64,000 bases of DNA from the NCBI GenBank assembly GCA_012934845.2, contig WNNJ02002175.1, forward strand, positions 40,730 through 104,729, written 5' to 3'. The notes under the pieces were generated by a model. The model was not told where the DNA came from. It made no database searches and was given only the letters and a program-made list of their open reading frames with translations. The stretch comes from Pomphorhynchus laevis. Its lineage: Eukaryota; Acanthocephala; Palaeacanthocephala; Echinorhynchida; Pomphorhynchidae. Below are positions 28,801-34,800 of the stretch, piece by piece. The number at the start of each line of letters is the position of its first letter. The first letter of the stretch is position 1. Made by a program: the position numbers and the translations under genes.

Positions 28801-31800
28801 TAATATCAGAGAAGATGCTAAAAAGGATTGAGAATTGAGAAATACATTGTCGATCGAATGTTGAATGGTTGCATACTTTATCAAAAACTCAAAATACGTT
28901 TTTAATGCTAATATTTGCATTCAATAATTTATTGTTCTTTATTAACATGTTTATGGTATTCTAAATATCTTATGGTATTGTTAAATATTCATAGTTAAAT
29001 AGGACATGTCTTTGATAATTACGAACCAAAGAATACTTAAGAACTTCGATATTTTGTGTAGTAAAATTCTTTCTGATTAATTATAGTTTTATGAAAAACG
29101 AAATTCCACAGAAATGAATAAAGAGAAGAAATAATAAAATTATAAAAAATTACTTTTAACTGTAATTTTATATTAAAATATAGTCATGTTAATAAACAAG
29201 ATCGAACAATTTTTTAACTTATTTTGTTGAAGTTTCTTAGATTAAAGTCACTAAATTTACATATACAGCCTTATACCCAATAATGCTAATAATGTTTAAG
29301 TCTAGATAATGCTTATATTTTATGATGTTTATAATTTCGTAAATAATATTATAATACTAATATAATAATACTATATAATATTACAATATATTATGAATTA
29401 TAATATAATTATATTATAGTAAAATATTATATATTAATAATTATATTATAATATAATTATGAATTATATATGAATTCATTTAAGAGCCTAAAAATTAAAA
29501 CTATTGGACAAGTTAATTTTTTATTTTTTAATAATTTTAATAGTTTTATTTTTTAAATTTGAGTTATAGTATCAATTTATAGTTTTACTTAGACAAATAA
29601 TTATAATTCTTAATTATATTTTTATATTTTATATAATTTAAAACTATAATACGTTATGTAATTAAAGCACACTTAAAAAAATAATGTAGGATAATCGAAA
29701 TTAATACTGGTATAAAACACTATTTCAGTATTAATTCTACAAAAGAATTTTTAGAACAGACAAAAGGAATAAATTTTCCAAATATAAATACATACGATTT
29801 TAGTACTCTTTATACAAATCTAGATTTAGCAGATATTAAAGAAGCGTTAGTAAAATTAATTAATCTTATATTCGGAAAAAGATATACATATATATGCTAT
29901 AATAATTATAACGCATATCTAACAAAAATTAAACCATAAAAAGCTCAAGCTTAAAGCTTAAAAGTAGGGTGTTACATCTATATTTAGACAAGTAAAAGGT
30001 GCTCCAATGGGAAGTAATAGTATCCCAATTATTGCTGACTTATTTTTAAGCTTTATAGAATATGAATTTGTTCATAACTGTGTAAAAACTAAATCTAAAT
30101 TATATAAAGATATGAAATATGTTTCGATACATTGATGATATTTGTGTATTTAACTCTAACAATTTTTATTCAATAAGCAAACAAATATTATATATATAAA
30201 TAAAATAAAGATAAATAATAAATAATTATAAAGATTTTAAAGAATTTATATCAAATAAAAATTTTAAATTTAAACGTTATATATAGGAAAAGATTTATCT
30301 ATATATAAACAATTCTAAATAATGAATAATTGTTATATTATAATTAATATCTATAAAACACTATTTCAGTATTAATTCTACAATAGAATTTTTAGAACAG
30401 ACAAAAGGAATAAATTTTCAGAATATAAATACATACGATTTTAGTACGCTTTACACAAATCTAGATTAAGTTGCTATTAAAAAAGCGTTAGTAAAATTAA
30501 TTAATCTTATATTCGAAAAAAGATATACATATATATGATATAATAACTATAACGCAAATCAAACAAAAATTAAACCATCAAGTAAATCTAAAAATATGGA
30601 TAAAATTGAATTATCAGAATTCTTAAATATTTTAATAAATCAAAAGGTGTTCCAATGGGAGATAATAGTAGTACAATTATAGATAGCTAACTTATTTTTA
30701 AACTTTAAAAAATATGAATTTGTTAATAACTGTGTAATGAACATTACACAGTTATAAACATTATTCGATCCAAGAAAAATAGCTGACCCGTTGAGTTAAA
30801 TACATGTTTCGAATAAGCGAACAAATCTATTCAGGTAACCTTATTCTTAATACAATCAATATAGATGATAAAGAAGGTATATATCTCGATATGAACATCA
30901 AATTAACATCAATTAAAACTACTTTTAATTTATATCTTAAAGATGACATATTTAAATTTACAAGAAACATATTTTTGCATTAGCATTCATGCATACCATA
31001 TAATATAAAATATAATACATTAAATAATGAAATTTTAAGAATTGCAACAATATGTAATGATATTGGTTTTCTTTAAAATCATTTAAATAATTTAATAGAT
31101 GCATATTTTAAACTAGATTACTATAAAGATACTATCAAACAGAAAATAGTAAAATATATAAATCAACTCAATAATATTAAAAATAAATTAAAAATCTAAA
31201 GCGAAACTTTTTATGGATGAATAATAAATAATATACTTTGTATTAGAATAAGTTACTAGATGATCAAATTTCATTAGAGAAAATACGTCATGATCATGTA
31301 TGTAGACTCGATAAGATAGCAGTTCTTCATGATGACTACTAATCTTTATTTTGATAAATCGGCTGTTATTTATTTGTCAACAACAATTTCTTGACAAGAA
31401 AAAACAAAAAATATAAATTTTTCCTATCAGCCTTTTCGTCCGGGTGTCGGGTCGTGGAGGCAGTTTACGAACCAAACTACTCCAGACATCACGATTTTGA
31501 GCAACGGACCAGAGTTCTCTTTCAGATAGCCAAGGCGGTCTTCGGCCAGTTTCGAGATTTGATCTATCCACCAGTATCGATGTCTCTTTTCAGAGAGTCT
31601 GGCCTGGAAAACCCTCCTAGGAAGGCGAATTATAGACATCCTCTGGACGTGTCCTAGCCACTTCAGCTGGCTTTCTTCGTTGGAGAAGCAGTGACTTTAC
31701 TCCGAGTTTATCCTGGATGACGAATTTCTCACCCAATCTCTAAGTTTAAGACCAGTCACACCGCGAAGTAACCTCATTTCGGTTGCCTAGATCCGAGATA

Positions 31801-34800
31801 TTATCCTTTCGGTCATAACCCAAAGCTTATGACCATATGTTAAGATAAAAATGTCAATCGCGCGTTAAACCGAAAGCTTTATTCGAAGAATCAACTCTCG
31901 CGTCACCACGACAGACCTGTACAAAGAACGCATTGCTGCGTTAGATGCACAAATCCGCTTTACAATCTCCTTGATGTTCCTGCCTTTCATCGAGAACATA
32001 CCTTAATATATATGAAGTCATCCACATCAGGAAGCACCTTATCCTCAATCCAGGTTAACATTGGTACCTGAATCCGAGACGAACACTTAGAAACAGTCTT
32101 GTAGGTACTAACCAACATCCCTTTGGCATTCCATCGTAAATCGATCTAGTAGGCATTGCAAGTCCTTAGGACAAGAAGCCAACAAAACAACGTCATTTGC
32201 AGAAAGCAAAAATGTTATCATGAGGAACCGAAGACCGACATCCGTCCGAGCAACCCGTCTCGAAATTTTGTCAATGTAAACAAGGAACAAAAGTGGAGAC
32301 AAAGGACAACCCTGGTTAAGATAAGTTAGGTTAAGATAGGAACGACGATTGAATGGTAAACCGAAAACTTCGCCCGAAAACTCAATTCACATTTTTTTTG
32401 TCAATTCATAAAAATTGATTTTTATTTGTATTTTAAATTTCTTGTTATTATTTACTATTTGTTATTTTAATTTATCTTTATTTTTAATTTATATAAATAA
32501 ATTAATTTATATAGATAATATTTTTAATTTAAATTTTATATATTTAAGTATGAAATACTTAAACTTAATTAGCTGATTTGATTGATTTATGGCAAATTAT
32601 CAAACTTAATTAACCCAATTTGATTAAATTTCTGTCTTTGGAATAAATTAATTGCATGACCTCATCTGACGTTAGATAATTTATCATTTTCTATAAATAT
32701 TTGGACGGTAGTAAAAATAGTGAAATAATTTTTATATGATAAATATAAAAATTATAAATATTTTTAAATATTAATAAATATTGATATTAATATTACAAAT
32801 TATAAATAATTTATAAATATTTTTATTATTATAATTTTTTTATAATAAAATTTAATCCAGACATGAAATTTAATTTAAATTTTATATTATTCAGTCTGAA
32901 AAATCTCGAAAGACTACAGAGTTAGAACTTCACGATGCTGAATCCCGTATGATTGACTTAAGTAGCGCACTTAACAGAATTACCGCAGAAAAGAAGAAAT
33001 TCGAATCAGACGCGATTCAATACGCCTTAGAAGTTGCTGATATCAAAGATGAAATGAAACGTGTAGATGAACGGGTACGTAATTTAACTGTTTAATCATT
33101 TAAGATAGTGAGTATCTCTATAAAATTGTGCAGATTCGAATATATTGTATTTAATTTGAATGCTAAACACTCCTGCTGATTATTGAATAGTCAGTTATTG
33201 TGTGGCCAGTTTAACTAATTGATAATCGCTCATCGTTTGAAGTATATTGATGTCTTCAGCTAGATGTCGATACTATGATGTGCGAAGTTAACTTGAATAT
33301 GATTTTTATTTATCTTTTTTGTACAGGTCGTTTAAACATCGAGAGAAATAGGCATTTTCAATGACTTGTTTTTAAAGTATTGTGTAAAAGCATAGCTTTT
33401 GAAAAGGACTATTGCAGTAGTCGAAAATTTGATAGTAATTTAATTTATTTTAATTTAATTTAAAATTAAAATATTAAATTTAAGTATTTTTTAATTAATT
33501 TTCTTTAATTTATTTTCTCTCGAGAGCACATAACGTGATACCATATCATAATATATCATAGTACTGCAAAATAAAACTTGCCTTATTCAATTTAAAGGCT
33601 GATTTTACACGCTTACTTATAAATATAGTAATTTGTAAAATGTATATTTTAGAAGTGAATTGTTTAGCAAATTTAATTTTTATCGAATGAAGATTATTTC
33701 TATTTGACTAATTAATAAAATAAAAATTAAATTATTTATAACCTCCTAAACGATTCAAGAAAACTATATATCAAACTCTACAAATCAAATTAATTCATGC
33801 TTAAAAGCGAATAAAATTATTTTTTATTTCTTATAAAATAAAAATACAAATTTAGTTTAAAACTGATTTAAATTTGAAATAAAAAATAACATTTAAATTA
33901 TGAAAGTTTTTTAATGGAAACAGTGTGTATACAATTGTTCAGTGGAAATTAAAATTACTAACAATAATGTAATAACAACAATTTATGTAATAATTAAATA
34001 ATTTAGTTATTTGGTTATTAAAAGTTATAATTTGCGATAAAATTATTATTTGTGGTGATATAAACAAATGCCTTTTGAATGTTTCGATGATTTTGAAGAA
34101 ATAGTATCAACAAAGTGTTAAATATGATATAATATGTATATTTACTCATTAATTCAACGAATATATTCCTATACGTTTTACTTTTTATTCGCTAATTTAT
34201 CAAATCGTGTGAGTTAAGCATGGACGTTCATTTTGAATTTAACCTTTGCAATTTGACTAATTTGCCTACAATATGAATATTTAATGTTCATATTGTTGTC
34301 GAGCACACAACGTTCCATAATTACATCGAAAGAGTGAGGGATTACTGCTCTCGAGCAAACAACATTCCATAATTACATCGAAGGAGTGAGGGATTATTTC
34401 TTAAATCCAACTAAGTTCACAATTTAAGAGAAGAAAGCAGACAGCTTTTGCTAGCTTTATATTTAGATTTAAAGCTTATTTTTAGATGTTTTATCATATA
34501 GGCACGAAAACTTGCATCAGAACTCGTTATCCGAGCCGAGGAAGTTCGACATGAACATGAACGTTGTCTCGAAATGGAGGCTAGCAAGAGAGCGATTGAA
34601 CAGCAATTACGCGATACACAGGAAAAGATTGATGAGGCTGAGGCATATGCTAGAGCTGAATCCAGACGTATAGCCACAAGATTTGAAGGAAGGGTATATT
34701 GTATTCTGTTTTCCAGATTTGTAAATTAACTATTTAAGATTTCACAAATGGAAAGTGAATTAGACTTGGAACGTGGTCGATATCAAGAACTTCTGAAGGA

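Larger units (their letters stand above)
28208..32894 (+). other. Paramyosin intron, 4.7 kb
   Basis: Donor gtaagt, acceptor attcag. It holds a hairpin, a cluster of Penelope-like fragments and an antisense LINE relic (listed). 28740-29680 and 32400-32890 are AT-rich with nothing identified. Confidence 0.65.
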